A stretch of DNA of 64,000 nucleotides from positions 682,001 through 746,000 of the forward strand of contig NZ_CP069159.1 in assembly GCF_016811995.1 (NCBI RefSeq). The letters run 5' to 3'. The notes below the pieces were generated by a model. It was not told where the DNA came from and searched no databases. It saw only the letters and a list, made by a program, of their open reading frames with translations. Below, one piece after another: positions 40,415 through 49,885 of this stretch (position 1 is its first letter; every line of letters begins with the position of its first letter). Both the position numbers and the translations under genes were made by a program. Source of the DNA: Citrobacter sp. R56 (GTDB lineage: Bacteria > Pseudomonadota > Gammaproteobacteria > Enterobacterales > Enterobacteriaceae).

Positions 40415-40479
40415 AAAGCCCTCCGATTGGGTTGCCAATTTTGTTGATGGTAAGGGTAGGTGAGTACGCCGTAAAAATA

Positions 40480-40495
40480 TGTGAGGTTAATCACA
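40480..40495. promoter_or_regulatory. CRP site upstream of galP
   Basis: TGTGA-N6-TCACA is a perfect match to the cAMP-CRP consensus. It lies 65 bases upstream of the galP start codon, next to the proximal Gal operator. Confidence 0.8.
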
Positions 40496-40498
40496 TTG

Positions 40499-40514
40499 GT
40501 GTAATCGGTTACAC
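40499..40514. promoter_or_regulatory. Proximal GalR/GalS operator
   Basis: GTGTAATCGGTTACAC fits the Gal repressor consensus GTGNAANCGNTTNCAC and is an almost perfect palindrome. Confidence 0.8.
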
Positions 40515-40680
40515 TAACATTCACCAAGTGTATTGTTTAATTATATGAAAAATAGTGAATTTAATAATCATGTAACATGGGGTGTTACCCGGCATTAAGA
40601 TAATGCCGAAAATCAATGTAACGACAATGCGTGTATGACTGTTGTGAAGTATTAATCCAGTTTTAATAACATAAAATCAA

Positions 40681-40696
40681 ATGTAATCGCTTCCAT
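40681..40696. promoter_or_regulatory. Distal GalR/GalS operator
   Basis: ATGTAATCGCTTCCAT matches the Gal operator core (TGTAATCGCTTCCA), differing at the two end bases. It is centred 182 bases from the proximal site, so looping repression is possible. Confidence 0.65.
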
Positions 40697-40770
40697 TTCT
40701 TGGTCTGTGGAAGGATAAATACGGATAACCGGAATGGATAACAGCGGGGGAAGGCGGTATGAGAAAAGCA

Positions 40771-40795
40771 AAAGGCCAGCACGAGGCTGGCCTTT
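40771..40795 (-). terminator. Terminator of metK
   Basis: AAAGGCCAGC pairs perfectly with GCTGGCCTTT around a five-base loop. On the minus strand the stem is followed by TTTTGC. Confidence 0.8.
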
Positions 40796-40816
40796 GAGAA
40801 GCGTTCAGTCAGAGGA

Positions 40817-41971
40817 TTATTTCAGACCGGCGGCATCACGCAACAGCTGCGCTTTGTCGGTTTTTTCCCATGGGAAATGTTCGCGACCAAAGTGACCATA
40901 AGCTGCGGTTTCTTTGTAGATCGGGTGCAGCAGATCCAGCATCTGAATCAGGCCGTACGGACGCAGGTCAAAGAACTCGCGCACCAGCAGAGTCAGTTGC
41001 TCTGAAGGGACTTTCTCAGTACCAAACGTTTCAACCATGATGGAGGTCGGTTCCGCCACGCCGATAGCGTAGGAGACCTGAATTTCACAACGGTCAGCCA
41101 GGCCCGCAGCGACGATGTTTTTCGCCACATAACGCGCCGCGTAGGCTGCAGAACGGTCAACTTTAGACGGATCTTTACCGGAGAAAGCGCCGCCGCCGTG
41201 ACGTGCCATGCCGCCGTAGGTATCAACGATGATTTTACGCCCCGTCAGACCACAGTCGCCCATTGGGCCACCGATAACGAAACGGCCGGTTGGGTTGATG
41301 AAGAATTTGGTGGACGCGCTCAGCCATTCGCTCGGCAGAACCGGTTTGATGATCTCTTCCATCACCGCTTCTTGCAGGGATTTCTGGTCGATATCTTCGG
41401 AATGCTGAGTGGACAGAACCACGGCATCAATACCGACGATTTTGCCGTCGTCATACTGGAAGGTCACCTGGCTTTTCGCGTCCGGACGTAACCACGGCAG
41501 GGTGCCGTTTTTACGCACTTCAGCCTGACGCTGCACCAGACGGTGTGCGTAGGTGATCGGTGCTGGCATCAGCACTTCGGTTTCATTGGTGGCGTAGCCA
41601 AACATCAGGCCCTGGTCGCCAGCGCCCTGTTCCAGCGGGTCGGCACGGTCAACACCCTGATTGATATCCGGGGATTGTTTACCGATAGCGCTCAGCACTG
41701 CGCAGGAGTTCGCGTCGAAACCCATGTCGGAATGCACATAGCCAATCTCGCGCACCGTATTACGGGTGATCTCTTCGATATCAACCCAGGCGCTGGTGGT
41801 GATTTCACCGCCAACTAAAACCATACCGGTTTTAACGTAGGTTTCACATGCGACACGTGCTTTGGGATCCTGTTCCAGGATAGCGTCCAGCACGGCGTCA
41901 GAGATTTGGTCAGCGATTTTGTCAGGATGCCCTTCTGAAACGGACTCAGACGTAAAAAGGTGTTTTGCCAT
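40817..41971 (-). CDS. metK: S-adenosylmethionine synthase
   Basis: A 384-residue tetrameric enzyme making SAM from methionine and ATP. The signature motifs [25 protein letters not shown] and [15 protein letters not shown] are intact. The start at 41971 gives the known length. MetJ boxes lie about 115 bases upstream. Confidence 0.98.
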   Translation of the reverse strand: MAKHLFTSESVSEGHPDKIADQISDAVLDAILEQDPKARVACETYVKTGMVLVGGEITTSAWVDIEEITRNTVREIGYVHSDMGFDANSCAVLSAIGKQSPDINQGVDRADPLEQGAGDQGLMFGYATNETEVLMPAPITYAHRLVQRQAEVRKNGTLPWLRPDAKSQVTFQYDDGKIVGIDAVVLSTQHSEDIDQKSLQEAVMEEIIKPVLPSEWLSASTKFFINPTGRFVIGGPMGDCGLTGRKIIVDTYGGMARHGGGAFSGKDPSKVDRSAAYAARYVAKNIVAAGLADRCEIQVSYAIGVAEPTSIMVETFGTEKVPSEQLTLLVREFFDLRPYGLIQMLDLLHPIYKETAAYGHFGREHFPWEKTDKAQLLRDAAGLK

Positions 41972-42083
41972 GTTTAATTTCACCTAAGGAGAATTTGTTT
42001 AGCTCAAACTGTTGTGCGGGGTAGCCATAGCCGAAGATTCTACCAAGGCCTGCAGGTTAGTGACACTGGCAGTCTGAGTGTTA

Positions 42084-42115
42084 ATCAGTATGGATGGATT
42101 AACATCTGGATGGCT
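42084..42115. promoter_or_regulatory. Tandem MetJ boxes of metK
   Basis: Read on the minus strand, four adjacent eight-base units AGCCATCC, AGATGTTA, ATCCATCC and ATACTGAT resemble the AGACGTCT met box. They occupy the position of the known MetJ operator of E. coli metK. Confidence 0.75.
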
Positions 42116-42621
42116 ATTTTAGGTTACTTGTTCACCTGATTTCCAGCTTTTTTTGAGTAAAGCCTCATTGCGTTGAAAACACAGCTGGAAATTTTTCCTG
42201 ACGGTGATGGCAATGTGCGCATTTATGTTTTGCTTTTTACCTCTCATGTCGGTATAAAACGCGGCGCGCGGCTCATACAGCACACGACGTTTTCATTGTG
42301 TTGCCACTTCCAGCCGGGCTAAAACTTTTGCTTTGGCTTGTGGGTTCGTTCCGTGCGGAGCGACCGTGGAGGTGATACGAGATAATGAACCGTTGTATTC
42401 TGCTGAATCAGTCGCACCGTTCTGGTGTACGAATGTCCCCCACATACTGCATCTCTGCTTTGCATACCTGCCGATGTTATACCCATCTCGGCGCTTCTCA
42501 GGACTCCAGGGCCGGTTACGGCAACTAAGGACTGAACAAGGGCGCTCTTGGTTAAACAAGAGTTTTCTCGTGGTTTCGCCGAACCGTCATGCTTAAGTTC
42601 GGTTACGTGTTTTACAATGAT
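42116..42621. other. metK/yqgB divergent region
   Basis: About 500 bases without a supported gene. It should hold the speA-side promoter and a long leader. Overlapping frames (42293-42559, 42319-42660, 42333-42596) look like chance. I see no firm promoter, riboswitch or hairpin. Confidence 0.4.
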
Positions 42622-42753
42622 ATGAAAAAGAAACCGGTCGCGCAGTCGGAGCGTCAGCACTATCCGCTGGAAAATCCGCCTGTTTATGGGTTGTTATCGC
42701 GTCTTCGGACTGCGATAGTAGTCAACTGTTTTACACTTGTTAATAAAATCTGA
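42622..42753 (+). CDS. yqgB: Small protein YqgB, 43 aa
   Basis: A 43-residue basic peptide beginning [12 protein letters not shown] and ending in a hydrophobic [13 protein letters not shown]. The start, the middle YGLLS and the end clearly match E. coli YqgB, which sits at the same place. Its stop is eight bases before the speA start, so it may couple to or attenuate speA translation. The function is unknown. The conservation of sequence supports a real gene. Confidence 0.8.
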   Translation: MKKKPVAQSERQHYPLENPPVYGLLSRLRTAIVVNCFTLVNKI

Positions 42754-42761
42754 GGTTCGCT

Positions 42762-44738
42762 ATGTCTGACGACATTTCTATGGGTTCGCTTTCGTCAGCA
42801 GGCGGACAGGGTGTACTACGCTCCATGCAGGAGGTTGCAATGAGTTCCCAGGAAGCCAGCAAGATGCTGCGTACTTACAATATTGCCTGGTGGGGCAATA
42901 ACTACTACGACGTCAATGAACTGGGACACATCAGTGTGTGCCCGGACCCGGACGTCCCCGACGCGCGCGTTGATCTTGCCAAACTGGTAAAAGCGCGCGA
43001 AGCGCAAGGCCAGCGTCTGCCTGCATTATTCTGCTTCCCGCAGATCCTGCAACACCGTCTGCGTTCGATTAACGCCGCGTTCAAACGTGCGCGTGAATCC
43101 TACGGTTACAACGGCGACTATTTCCTCGTTTACCCGATCAAAGTTAACCAGCACCGTCGGGTGATTGAATCGCTGATCCATTCCGGCGAGCCGCTGGGAC
43201 TGGAAGCGGGCTCTAAAGCAGAGCTGATGGCGGTTCTGGCGCATGCCGGAATGACCCGTAGCGTGATTGTCTGTAACGGCTATAAAGACCGTGAATATAT
43301 CCGTCTGGCGCTGATCGGCGAGAAGATGGGCCATAAAGTCTATCTGGTCATTGAGAAGATGTCGGAAATTGCCATTGTTCTGGATGAAGCCGAGCGTCTG
43401 AACGTGATCCCGCGTCTGGGCGTGCGTGCGCGTCTGGCGTCACAAGGCTCCGGCAAATGGCAGTCTTCAGGCGGTGAAAAATCCAAGTTCGGCCTGGCGG
43501 CGACCCAGGTACTGCAACTGGTTGAAACCCTGCGTGAAGCCGGGCGTCTGGACAGCCTGCAACTGCTGCATTTCCATCTCGGTTCCCAGATGGCGAACAT
43601 CCGCGACATCGCGACCGGTGTGCGTGAATCCTCGCGATTCTACGTTGAACTGCACAAGCTGGGCGTCAATATTCAGTGCTTCGACGTCGGCGGCGGTCTG
43701 GGCGTGGATTACGAAGGAACCCGCTCGCAGTCTGACTGTTCCGTTAACTATGGCCTGAATGAATACGCCAACAACATCATCTGGGCGATTGGCGATGCCT
43801 GCGAAGAGAACGGCCTGCCGCATCCGACGGTGATCACCGAATCCGGGCGTGCGGTGACGGCACACCATACCGTGTTGGTCTCCAACATCATCGGCGTTGA
43901 GCGTAACGAATACACCGAACCTACGGCGCCTGGCGAAGATGCTCAGCGCGCGCTGCAAAGCATGTGGGAAACCTGGCAGGAGATGCACGAACCGGGTACC
44001 CGTCGCTCATTGCGTGAATGGCTGCACGACAGCCAGATGGACCTGCACGATATCCACGTCGGTTACTCTTCCGGGACCTTTAGCCTGCAGGAACGTGCGT
44101 GGGCAGAACAGCTTTACCTCAGCATGTGTCACGAAGTGCAGAAACAGCTGGACCCGCAAAACCGCGCACATCGCCCGATTATCGACGAACTGCAAGAACG
44201 TATGGCGGACAAAGTGTACGTCAACTTCTCGCTGTTCCAGTCAATGCCGGATGCCTGGGGTATCGACCAGTTATTCCCGGTTCTGCCGCTGGAAGGGCTG
44301 GATCAGGTTCCAGAGCGTCGTGCGGTGTTGCTGGATATCACCTGTGATTCCGATGGGGCGATCGATCACTACATCGACGGTGACGGTATTGCCACCACCA
44401 TGCCGATGCCGGAATACGATCCTGAGAATCCGCCGATGCTCGGCTTCTTTATGGTTGGCGCGTATCAGGAGATCCTCGGCAACATGCATAACCTGTTCGG
44501 TGATACCGAAGCGGTTGATGTGTTTGTCTTCCCGGACGGCAGCGTAGAAGTTGAACTGTCTGATGAAGGCGATACCGTGGCGGACATGCTGCAATACGTA
44601 CAGCTGGATCCGAACACGCTGCTGACCCATTTCCGCGATCAGGTGAAACAGACCGATCTGGACGATGCGTTGCAACAGCAGTTCCTTGAAGAGTTTGAAG
44701 CCGGACTGTACGGGTACACCTATCTGGAAGACGAGTAA
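42762..44738 (+). CDS. speA: Biosynthetic arginine decarboxylase
   Basis: A 658-residue fold-III PLP enzyme converting arginine to agmatine. The PLP Lys is in [12 protein letters not shown]. The phosphate-binding [13 protein letters not shown] and active-site region [17 protein letters not shown] are intact. Supplies agmatine to SpeB next door. The length is identical to the E. coli protein. Confidence 0.98.
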   Translation: MSDDISMGSLSSAGGQGVLRSMQEVAMSSQEASKMLRTYNIAWWGNNYYDVNELGHISVCPDPDVPDARVDLAKLVKAREAQGQRLPALFCFPQILQHRLRSINAAFKRARESYGYNGDYFLVYPIKVNQHRRVIESLIHSGEPLGLEAGSKAELMAVLAHAGMTRSVIVCNGYKDREYIRLALIGEKMGHKVYLVIEKMSEIAIVLDEAERLNVIPRLGVRARLASQGSGKWQSSGGEKSKFGLAATQVLQLVETLREAGRLDSLQLLHFHLGSQMANIRDIATGVRESSRFYVELHKLGVNIQCFDVGGGLGVDYEGTRSQSDCSVNYGLNEYANNIIWAIGDACEENGLPHPTVITESGRAVTAHHTVLVSNIIGVERNEYTEPTAPGEDAQRALQSMWETWQEMHEPGTRRSLREWLHDSQMDLHDIHVGYSSGTFSLQERAWAEQLYLSMCHEVQKQLDPQNRAHRPIIDELQERMADKVYVNFSLFQSMPDAWGIDQLFPVLPLEGLDQVPERRAVLLDITCDSDGAIDHYIDGDGIATTMPMPEYDPENPPMLGFFMVGAYQEILGNMHNLFGDTEAVDVFVFPDGSVEVELSDEGDTVADMLQYVQLDPNTLLTHFRDQVKQTDLDDALQQQFLEEFEAGLYGYTYLEDE

Positions 44739-44744
44739 CCGCTC

Positions 44745-44775
44745 GTGCCCGGTGGCGCTGCGCTTACCGGGCCTA
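44745..44775. repeat. REP unit after speA
   Basis: GCCCGGTGGCGCTGCGCTTA followed by CCGGGCCTAC, a single REP hairpin. Confidence 0.85.
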
Positions 44776-44838
44776 CGGTTCACTTGAACCTGAGCAATTT
44801 AACGGCGATAATTACGCCCAATACGTGATATGCAAATC

Positions 44839-44884
44839 AATCCCTTCCTCGTCGGGCCTAACGACGCGGAGGGGATTTTTTTTA
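44839..44884 (+). terminator. Terminator between speA and speB
   Basis: AATCCCTTCCTCGTCG pairs, with one mismatch pair region, with CGACGCGGAGGGGATT, followed by eight T residues. It ends 26 bases before speB, so much speB mRNA probably comes from its own initiation or read-through. Confidence 0.8.
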
Positions 44885-44909
44885 CAGTGATTTTATAAGA
44901 GGTCAGGAC

Positions 44910-45830
44910 ATGAGCACTTTAGGTCATCAGTACGATAACTCTCTGGTATCTAACGCGTTTGGTTTTTTACGCCTTCCGATGAACTTCCAGCCGTACGACA
45001 GCGACGCCGACTGGGTGATCACCGGCGTTCCGTTTGATATGGCGACGTCCGGTCGCGCGGGCGGTCGTCACGGTCCGGCGGCGATCCGTCAGGTATCGAC
45101 CAACCTGGCCTGGGAGCACAACCGCTTCCCGTGGAACTTCGACATGCGCGAACGCCTGAACGTCGTGGACTGCGGCGATCTGGTGTATGCGTTTGGCGAT
45201 GCCCGCGAAATGAGCGAGAAATTACAGGCGCACGCAGAAAAGCTGCTTTCCGCCGGTAAACGCATGCTCTCCTTTGGCGGTGACCACTTCGTGACGCTGC
45301 CGCTGCTGCGCGCGCACGCGAAACACTTTGGCAAAATGGCGCTGGTGCATTTTGATGCGCATACCGACACCTACGCCAACGGTTGTGAATTTGACCACGG
45401 CACTATGTTCTTTACCGCGCCGAACGAAGGTCTGATCGATCCGAACCACTCCGTGCAGATCGGCATTCGTACCGAGTTCGACAAAGACAACGGTTTTACC
45501 GTGCTGGATGCCTGCCAGGTCAACGATCGTGGCGTGGACGACATCATCGCGCAGGTGAAGCAGATTGTCGGTGATATGCCGGTCTATCTGACGTTTGATA
45601 TCGATGCGCTGGATCCGGCCTTTGCGCCTGGCACCGGCACACCGGTGATCGGCGGCCTGACCACCGATCGCGCCATTAAGCTGGTGCGTGGTCTGAAAGA
45701 TCTGAATATCGTCGGTATGGACGTGGTCGAAGTGGCTCCGGCTTACGATCAGTCTGAAATCACCGCGCTGGCCGCGGCAACCCTGGCGCTGGAAATGCTC
45801 TACATCCAGGCGGCGAAAAAAGGCGAATAA
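44910..45830 (+). CDS. speB: Agmatinase
   Basis: A 306-residue ureohydrolase converting agmatine to putrescine and urea. The dinuclear Mn ligands are in [18 protein letters not shown] and [17 protein letters not shown]. Completes the arginine route to putrescine with speA. Its stop is three bases from the end of the convergent MFS gene, the left border of the inserted catabolic cluster. Confidence 0.98.
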   Translation: MSTLGHQYDNSLVSNAFGFLRLPMNFQPYDSDADWVITGVPFDMATSGRAGGRHGPAAIRQVSTNLAWEHNRFPWNFDMRERLNVVDCGDLVYAFGDAREMSEKLQAHAEKLLSAGKRMLSFGGDHFVTLPLLRAHAKHFGKMALVHFDAHTDTYANGCEFDHGTMFFTAPNEGLIDPNHSVQIGIRTEFDKDNGFTVLDACQVNDRGVDDIIAQVKQIVGDMPVYLTFDIDALDPAFAPGTGTPVIGGLTTDRAIKLVRGLKDLNIVGMDVVEVAPAYDQSEITALAAATLALEMLYIQAAKKGE

Positions 45831-45833
45831 GCC

Positions 45834-47048
45834 TCAGACGCTCACTGCTGCTGCGCGACGCATGCGCAGCAGCAGCATCCCTCCTGCCAACAGCGTGATA
45901 ACCTGCGACGCCACCAGTACCGAAAAGCCGGAACTGACCGAACCCACTGATTTCATCACCACGCCCATCAGCAGCGGAATAAACGCCGCGCAAATGTTGC
46001 CAATGCCGTTAATGATCCCATAGGCGCTGCCCACCGCTTCCCGCGCGGCATGGTGCTGCACGACGGCAGGAATGGCTGCGCCCTGTAATCCCCAGAAGAT
46101 ATTTGCCAACAGCATAAACAGCGCCAGCAAGGCGGCCTGCTGGCTGAGCATCAGCGCCAGCACCGAAAGCGCGGTGAACAGTCCGCCGACGACAAACAGA
46201 ACCGGCGCTTGCTCAGGGCGCATTTTGTCGAGCAGCACGCCGCCGAGGAATTTTGAGCCGAGGCTCAGCAGGAATGGAATAGCCGCCAGGAAACCGACGG
46301 CGTGCAGCGAGAAGTGGTGTTCATCGCGCAGCCAGGCTGGAAGCCACGCGCTGCTGCCCCACAGATAGCTCAGCGTGGCGATCTCAACCAGCAGGATCCA
46401 GCCCAGCAGCGGCGTCTGCCAGGCCAGGGTGAAGGTCTGCACAAACCCCGGCTTTTCCTGCTTCACTGTGCTGTGAGGCGCAGGCAGAAAACGCCAGATT
46501 AATCCGCCGCCCAGCACCAGATTAATCACCGCCAGCGCGTAAAATGATCCTGCCCATCCCAGATGTTCCATCAGCCAGGTCACCAGCGGAAAACCAACAG
46601 CCAGCCCCAGAGAAACACCCAGCGCGGTGACGGCGTTGGGTTTACCAATCTCCTCGGGGAGAAAATTATCGCTGATAAAACGCGTTTTGAGCGAAAAGAG
46701 CGGCCCTTCGGCAATACCTAAAATCATGCTGGCAATCAGCATCCCCATTAACGACCCTAACAGAGGTGAGATGGCGCAAACCACAGCCCAAATCGCGATG
46801 CTGCTTAATAATCCCTGTCGGTAATGTAATTTGCTTTCAATAACTGGAGTTAATAATAAAGCGGAGAATCCATAACCCAGAAGAAAGCATGTCATCAGCA
46901 TTCCCTGTAACATTCTGTTTTCATTTAACTGAAAATGTTCGGCAAATTCCGGATTTAAAATCATTACCGAGATATTCACCCGGTCAACGTAGGAGATAAT
47001 AATTAGCAACAAGAGTGCTATTGTTCCTTGCCATTTTACTGTCATCAT
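45834..47048 (-). CDS. MFS transporter, divergent gene of the aromatic cluster
   Basis: A 404-residue major facilitator with 12 hydrophobic helices (first at about 8-25, VDRVNISVMIL). The pattern DRVNISV plus GxxxEGPLFSLKTRF resembles the anion:cation symporter (ACS/phthalate permease-like) group that imports aromatic and sugar acids. It is transcribed away from the Rieske ferredoxin gene across a 412-base region with two shared operator copies, so it probably imports the pathway substrate. The last codons overlap a strong hairpin that may serve as the speB terminator. The substrate is not determinable. Confidence 0.9.
   Translation of the reverse strand: MMTVKWQGTIALLLLIIISYVDRVNISVMILNPEFAEHFQLNENRMLQGMLMTCFLLGYGFSALLLTPVIESKLHYRQGLLSSIAIWAVVCAISPLLGSLMGMLIASMILGIAEGPLFSLKTRFISDNFLPEEIGKPNAVTALGVSLGLAVGFPLVTWLMEHLGWAGSFYALAVINLVLGGGLIWRFLPAPHSTVKQEKPGFVQTFTLAWQTPLLGWILLVEIATLSYLWGSSAWLPAWLRDEHHFSLHAVGFLAAIPFLLSLGSKFLGGVLLDKMRPEQAPVLFVVGGLFTALSVLALMLSQQAALLALFMLLANIFWGLQGAAIPAVVQHHAAREAVGSAYGIINGIGNICAAFIPLLMGVVMKSVGSVSSGFSVLVASQVITLLAGGMLLLRMRRAAAVSV
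45847..45873. terminator. Coding hairpin at the speB/MFS convergent junction
   Basis: GCTGCTGCGC and GCGCAGCAGC, ten perfect base pairs around a seven-base loop, lie 17 bases past the speB stop inside the last codons of the MFS gene. It could stop or protect the speB transcript. There is no T-run. Confidence 0.4.
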
Positions 47049-47110
47049 GCCCGCCTTAATCTTTCTGTTTATTTATATTTTTATCGATGTGATTGTCACG
47101 CAACTAAAAT

Positions 47111-47126
47111 GGTTCACCTGTGAAAC
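47111..47126. promoter_or_regulatory. Operator copy 1 (IclR-type inverted repeat)
   Basis: GGTTCACCTGTGAAAC: seven-base arms around two bases with one mismatch. It is nearest the MFS gene. The sequence recalls KdgR-type IclR operators (GAAAC..GTTTC), which fits the IclR regulator in the cluster. Confidence 0.6.
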
Positions 47127-47157
47127 TCTTTGTTTATAAACAATAAAATAAATTTTA

Positions 47158-47173
47158 GTTTCACAGGTGAAAC
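47158..47173. promoter_or_regulatory. Operator copy 2 (IclR-type inverted repeat)
   Basis: GTTTCACAGGTGAAAC: perfect seven-base arms around two bases. The centre is 47 bases from copy 1, and the core is the inverse-complement form of copy 1 (GTTTCACCTGTGAAAC with one change). Confidence 0.65.
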
Positions 47174-47374
47174 TCTGTGTTTGCTCGGTTTTATTATTTT
47201 TAAGGAGTAAAAAGAAAAGAAGTCAATATCTATTATTCAAAATAAGAGACCATCAGTAAGCGTATCTATTCACGCCTGAATAATGAAAATTTCATATCGC
47301 TGCATTTTTTCGTGATCGTTTGCACACTTAGCTAATTAACTGCACATCAATTAACAAATCAGTCACATTTGTGC

Positions 47375-47402
47375 TTGACGAAACATTCATCGCTTTTATA
47401 TT
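47375..47402 (+). promoter_or_regulatory. Sigma-70 promoter of the catabolic operon
   Basis: TTGACG, 16 bases, TATATT. It lies 58 bases before the ferredoxin start. A TCACA motif just upstream (47363-47367) could be half of a CRP site, but its partner is poor. Confidence 0.5.
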
Positions 47403-47460
47403 GACCGTATTAAATAAGAAACAGAGTTTTATATATGAAACAAAAGCCTGGAGGATCGCG

Positions 47461-47784
47461 ATGAGCTGGATAGGCGTATGTGACGCAGAACAAGTACAGG
47501 AAGATTTCCCTTTTAGCGGCAACGTCGAAGGCAAAGAGATCGGCGTTTATTTAATTGACGGTGAATATTACGCGCTGGAAGACGTATGCCCCCACGCCTA
47601 TGCGCTGCTGAGCCAGGGTTTTGTGGAAGACGGCAAAGTGGAGTGCCCGCTGCACGAAGCGGTTTTCGATGTCAAAACCGGGCAGTGCCTGCACGGCCCC
47701 GGCGGCCGCAATCTTAACCGCTACCCGGTTCGGGTATTTGAAAACCAGATCCAGATTACGTTTATCGAGGAGACCGTGGCATGA
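47461..47784 (+). CDS. Rieske [2Fe-2S] ferredoxin of an aromatic oxygenase
   Basis: A 107-residue Rieske ferredoxin carrying electrons from the ferredoxin reductase (51686) to the oxygenase (48100). Cluster ligands are C43 and H45 in CPH and C62 and H65 in CPLH, with the expected spacing. The ATG at 47461 follows GGAGG and is chosen over a longer frame. The last four bases overlap the next gene. First gene of the plus-strand run. Confidence 0.95.
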   Translation: MSWIGVCDAEQVQEDFPFSGNVEGKEIGVYLIDGEYYALEDVCPHAYALLSQGFVEDGKVECPLHEAVFDVKTGQCLHGPGGRNLNRYPVRVFENQIQITFIEETVA

Positions 47785-48089
47785 GCGACACCCCGAACTT
47801 TAACCCGGCACTGCCGGAAAGCCGCCAGTTTACCCCGCCCGCAGAAGGTGGCAACGGCGCAATCCATAAGCCGGGTGATTACCAGAACTTGATCTGGCAA
47901 ACCCGCAGTCGCATGCCGGAAAACTGGGAAGTGAACCTTATCGCCACGCTGGAAGATCTTTTTGAGCAAGGGGCCGAAACCCTACCGGAGCTGGTGAAAG
48001 GACTGAACGCGGTACGCATGCACGACCAGCAGGGCGAGCCGTGGAGCGATGCCAGCTTCGAAGCATTCTTACAGGTTAACGGCTACTGA
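47781..48089 (+). CDS. Unknown 102-residue protein inside the oxygenase operon
   Basis: Small, acidic and soluble, without cysteines or a signal. The N-terminal 30 residues are Pro/Gly-rich and probably flexible (FNPALPESRQFTPPAEGGNG). The rest is helical (ENWEVNLIATLEDLFEQGAETLPELVKGLNAV, then SDASFEAFLQVNGY). I recall similar proteins labelled as recombinase-like helix-turn-helix proteins beside Rieske oxygenases, with no demonstrated role. The overlap with the ferredoxin gene and 10-base gap to the oxygenase point to a structural or regulatory partner of the oxygenase. Confidence 0.75.
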   Translation: MSDTPNFNPALPESRQFTPPAEGGNGAIHKPGDYQNLIWQTRSRMPENWEVNLIATLEDLFEQGAETLPELVKGLNAVRMHDQQGEPWSDASFEAFLQVNGY

Positions 48090-48099
48090 GGGCAAGGCG

Positions 48100-49122
48100 A
48101 TGACGACAACCGTACAAAACTATCTCGATAAAGGCCTGCGCGGTCTTTGGTATCCGGTGCTGGCCAGTTGGGAAGTGCAGTCTGCGCCGGTAGGCATCAC
48201 TCGTCTTGGCGAGCAGATCGTGGTCTGGCGTAACAAAGACGGCCAGGTACAGGCGCTGGAAGACCGCTGTCCGCACCGGGGCGCGCGCCTGTCGATGGGC
48301 TGGAATCTCGGCGACCGCATTGCCTGCTGGTATCACGGCGTTGAAGTGGCTGGCAACGGCGAAGTGAAAGATGTCCCCGCTGTCGACAAGTGTCCGCTGG
48401 TGGGCCAGCAGTGTGTGCGCAGCTACAACGTCCAGGAGGCGCACGGCGCCATCTTCCTGTGGTTTGGCGTGACTGCCGATCAGCAGCCGGACGCGCTGAG
48501 CTTCCCTGCTGAGCTGGCCGATACGGAAACCTACAGCAACTTCCTGTGTACTGCGGCCTGGAAATGTAACTACCAGTATGCGCTGGAAAACGTGATGGAC
48601 CCGATGCACGGTACCTATCTGCACTCTTCATCGCACTCGATGGCGGAAGGCGACCGCAAAGCCGACATGGTGTTACAGCCGACTAAAACCGGCTTTATCT
48701 TTGAGAAAAAAGGCCAGAGCGGCATCAACTTTGACTGGGTTGAACTGGGCAACAGCGGCACCTTCTGGATGCGCCTGTCCATTCCGTATAAGAAGCGTTT
48801 TGGGCCGGGCGGGCACTTCTTTATCGTCGGCATGGTGGTGCCGGAAGATAACGACAATTGTCGCGTCTTCTTCTGGCGTATCCGCCGCGTGCAGGGTTGG
48901 CAGCGCGATATGTGGCGCTTTATGTACCGCAACCGTCTGGAAAAACTGCACTGGGAAGTACTTGAGCAGGACCGCGTGGTGCTGGAAAGCATGGCACCGA
49001 ACGCCCGTGAACATGAGTATCTCTATCAGCATGACGTTGGTCTTTCCCGCCTGCGCCGGATGATGCAAAAGTTGGCCAAAGAGCAACTGGCAGTCCGCGA
49101 ACAGCAGCAGGGAGTCGCCTGA
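48100..49122 (+). CDS. Rieske non-haem iron oxygenase, alpha subunit
   Basis: A 340-residue terminal oxygenase. The N-terminal Rieske domain has C57/H59 and C76/H79. The catalytic domain has the bridging region NVMDPMHGTYLH with D167, H170 and H175, and the third iron ligand D291 in EQDRVVLES. There is no beta-subunit gene, so it belongs to the alpha-only class (vanillate, phenoxybenzoate and related demethylases and dioxygenases). It would hydroxylate or demethylate an aromatic substrate using electrons from the cluster's reductase and ferredoxin. The start at 48100 lies inside a longer frame and has a weak GAGGGCAAGG site. The substrate is unknown. Confidence 0.93.
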   Translation: MTTTVQNYLDKGLRGLWYPVLASWEVQSAPVGITRLGEQIVVWRNKDGQVQALEDRCPHRGARLSMGWNLGDRIACWYHGVEVAGNGEVKDVPAVDKCPLVGQQCVRSYNVQEAHGAIFLWFGVTADQQPDALSFPAELADTETYSNFLCTAAWKCNYQYALENVMDPMHGTYLHSSSHSMAEGDRKADMVLQPTKTGFIFEKKGQSGINFDWVELGNSGTFWMRLSIPYKKRFGPGGHFFIVGMVVPEDNDNCRVFFWRIRRVQGWQRDMWRFMYRNRLEKLHWEVLEQDRVVLESMAPNAREHEYLYQHDVGLSRLRRMMQKLAKEQLAVREQQQGVA

Positions 49123-49871
49123 TGAATGGGCTGTTAAACGGTAAACGCATAGTGGTGACCGGCGCTGCGCGCGGCCTGGGCTACCACTTCGCCAAAGCCT
49201 GTGCGGAACAGGGGGCGGCGGTAGTGATGTGCGACATCCTGAAAGGTGAGTTGGTGGAACGTGCACACGAGTTAAGCGAGCAGGGCTACGTGATTGAATC
49301 ACACGTTATCGACCTGGCGGATGCTGGCTCAATAGACGCGGTATTCACCGCCGTTGGCGAACGCGGGCCAATTGATGGCCTGGTGAACAACGCGGCGATG
49401 GCGACCGGCGTCGGCGGTAAAAACATGATCGATTACGATCCGGATCTTTGGGATCGAGTGATGTCCGTGAACGTGAAGGGGACCTGGCTGGTGACTCGCG
49501 CCGCAGTACCGCTGCTGCGAGAAGGTGCGGGGATCGTCAATGTCGCGTCGGACACCGCGCTATGGGGTGCGCCGCGCCTGATGGCCTACGTCGCCAGTAA
49601 AGGCGCGGTGATTGCTATGACCCGCTCAATGGCGCGCGAACTGGGCGAAAAACGCATCCGTATCAACGCCATCGCGCCGGGGCTGACCCGCGTTGAGGCG
49701 ACGGAGTACGTGCCTGCTGAACGTCATCAACTGTATGAAAACGGCCGCGCACTCACCGGGGCGCAGCAGCCGGATGATGTGACCGGCAGCGTGGTATGGC
49801 TGCTCAGCGATCTGTCGCGTTTTATCACCGGACAGCTGATTCCGGTCAACGGCGGCTTTGTTTTTAACTGA
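49122..49871 (+). CDS. SDR dehydrogenase, likely cis-diol or alcohol dehydrogenase
   Basis: A 249-residue classical short-chain dehydrogenase. The NAD(P) motif TGAARGLG is at about residues 13-20, with NNAAMA and the catalytic Ser (NVASDTA), Tyr and Lys (YVASK). The C-terminus PVNGGFVFN is typical. It starts on the last base of the oxygenase stop. By context it would rearomatise a cis-dihydrodiol or oxidise a hydroxyl product. Cytosolic. Confidence 0.93.
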   Translation: MNGLLNGKRIVVTGAARGLGYHFAKACAEQGAAVVMCDILKGELVERAHELSEQGYVIESHVIDLADAGSIDAVFTAVGERGPIDGLVNNAAMATGVGGKNMIDYDPDLWDRVMSVNVKGTWLVTRAAVPLLREGAGIVNVASDTALWGAPRLMAYVASKGAVIAMTRSMARELGEKRIRINAIAPGLTRVEATEYVPAERHQLYENGRALTGAQQPDDVTGSVVWLLSDLSRFITGQLIPVNGGFVFN

Positions 49872-49885
49872 TTTTCGGAGTCGAT

